Source: DATHXC01 sp041662005
GTDB lineage: Bacteria > Pseudomonadota > Gammaproteobacteria > Burkholderiales > Methylophilaceae
Direction of reading: 5' to 3'
Assembly: GCA_041662005.1 (NCBI GenBank)
Contig: JBAZTJ010000015.1
Span: 1 to 31,784 of the forward strand
Length of the DNA: 31,784 bases
Position numbers and translations under genes: made by a program. Below are positions 31,030 through 31,784 of this stretch, piece after piece. Numbering within the stretch: position 1 is the stretch's first letter; the number at the start of each line of letters is the position of its first letter. The notes beneath the pieces are model-generated. The model saw only the letters and a list, made by a program, of their open reading frames with translations. It did no database searches and was not told the origin of the DNA.

Positions 31030-31784
31030 ATGGATACAAAAAACCCCATGAGTAAGAAAATCATCGCAATCCTTGAGAAGAACGAGAAATACTGCTCACA
31101 CGGCGACACCGTCAATTATGCGGACCCTCCCAAGGTGTTTGAATCCTGCGACGGCAGCTTTTTGTTTGATGAAAACCAGACCCCTTACCTGGATTGGCAG
31201 ATGTGGTACTCCGCCGTCAACTTTGGCTACAAAAACCAACGCCTGAGCGATATCCTGAAAAAACAGATCGATGTCATGCCACAACTGGCCAGCCAGTACC
31301 TACACAAGGAAAAGGTCGAGTTGGCCGAGATCATCTGTAAGTACATGGAAGAAAAACATGGCGTAAAGGGGCGTGTGCACTTCAACGTGGGCGGCGCACA
31401 AGCCGTGGAAGACTCGCTCAAAGTGGTACGCAACCATACCGGCAAGACCCATCAATTCGCCTTCATGGGTGGCTATCATGGCCGTACGCTGGGCGCCTCG
31501 GCCATTACTTCCAGCTATCGTTATCGTCGTCGCTTTGGTCATTTTTCCGACCGCGCCCACTTCGTGCCTTACCCTTACTGCTTCCGCTGCCCCTATGGCA
31601 TGAAAGTGGAAACCTGTGACACCTATTGCCACAAGGAATTCGAGAAGCTATTCGAGACCGAGTACCAGTCATTCTGGGATGAAAAAGCCAAGCAATGCGA
31701 GTTCGGCGCCTTTTACATCGAGCCCATGCAAGGCACTGGTGGCTATATCATCCCGCCCGAAGGCTATATGCAGAAACTGGCGAA
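31030..31784 (+). CDS. Class III pyridoxal-phosphate aminotransferase, 3' end outside the window
   Basis: The frame is open from the ATG at 31030 to the window edge (251 codons); a second ATG is at 31048. YLDWQMWYSAVNFGY, GRVHFNVGGAQAVEDSLKVV (the PLP phosphate-binding segment), AFMGGYHGRTLGASAITSSY and FGAFYIEPMQGTGGYI are all standard for class III (ornithine/GABA/acetylornithine type) aminotransferases; the active-site lysine lies beyond the edge. An unusual cysteine-rich insert, PYCFRCPYGMKVETCDTYC, has four cysteines that could hold a metal or disulfides. It follows the MtnX-like phosphatase, suggesting a shared pathway. The substrate cannot be assigned. Confidence 0.9.
   Translation, partial: MDTKNPMSKKIIAILEKNEKYCSHGDTVNYADPPKVFESCDGSFLFDENQTPYLDWQMWYSAVNFGYKNQRLSDILKKQIDVMPQLASQYLHKEKVELAEIICKYMEEKHGVKGRVHFNVGGAQAVEDSLKVVRNHTGKTHQFAFMGGYHGRTLGASAITSSYRYRRRFGHFSDRAHFVPYPYCFRCPYGMKVETCDTYCHKEFEKLFETEYQSFWDEKAKQCEFGAFYIEPMQGTGGYIIPPEGYMQKLA

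Noticed and set aside
1..31784. CRISPR array, phage, insertion sequence, tRNA or rRNA
   Set aside because: No regularly spaced repeats, transposase or integrase motifs, or tRNA/rRNA sequence were seen on either strand by reading.

Overview
The window looks like a chromosomal segment of a betaproteobacterium, most likely a methylotroph of the Methylophilaceae type. This is an inference from gene content (hemH, a grpE-dnaK-dnaJ heat-shock cluster, Entner-Doudoroff edd/eda, heptose-type LPS core genes) and protein style; no rRNA or marker gene is present to prove it. The sequence is a draft scaffold: five runs of N (433-442, 6359-6368, 18771-18780, 22171-22188, 22620-22629) fall inside genes, and several make one gene look like two or three.

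Layout. 1-1465 (+): the end of a PilZ-domain protein and hemH. 1574-6137 (+): heptose supply and inner-core assembly, hldD, hldE, waaF, then a rhamnosyltransferase-like GT2. 6138-13267 (-): a long run, read right to left, of HAD phosphatase, ArnC-like GT2, small LAB_N membrane protein, ArnT-like GT39, UDP-glucuronate 4-epimerase, O-antigen ligase/polymerase-like membrane protein, GT2 and methyltransferase. The distal part of it is visibly AT-rich. 13364-15968 (-): eda and edd, separated by an unusual 103-bp palindromic-ended element. 16107-22831 (-): a core-modification operon, read right to left, of waaG, waaP, a second GT39, a tandem kinase-like protein split by a gap, and a carbamoyltransferase. 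22885-23859 (+): waaC, divergent from waaG. 23997-27778 (+): grpE, dnaK and dnaJ with two clear sigma-32-type promoters. 27893-29993 (-): a QseB/QseC (TctD/TctE)-like two-component system. 30299-31784 (+): an MtnX-like HAD phosphatase and the start of a class III aminotransferase that leaves the window.

How it fits together. HldE and HldD make ADP-heptose, WaaC and WaaF add heptoses to Kdo, WaaG adds the first hexose, and WaaP plus the tandem kinase-like protein probably phosphorylate heptoses. The carbamoyltransferase probably decorates the same region. The order waaC/waaG/waaP/kinases/carbamoyltransferase resembles the Pseudomonas aeruginosa core cluster. The ArnC-like/LAB_N/ArnT-like trio looks like a lipid-carrier-linked sugar system for lipid A, core or another periplasmic acceptor. 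The whole envelope block of about 22 kb lies between hemH and grpE, which are often close together in betaproteobacteria.

The most interesting unexplained DNA is the palindromic-ended element at 14053-14155 and a set of GTAAG-N6-GTAAG direct repeats between the response regulator and the phosphatase gene (29994-30298). I saw no tRNA, rRNA, CRISPR array, insertion sequence or phage gene, and no unmistakably new defence or mobile system.
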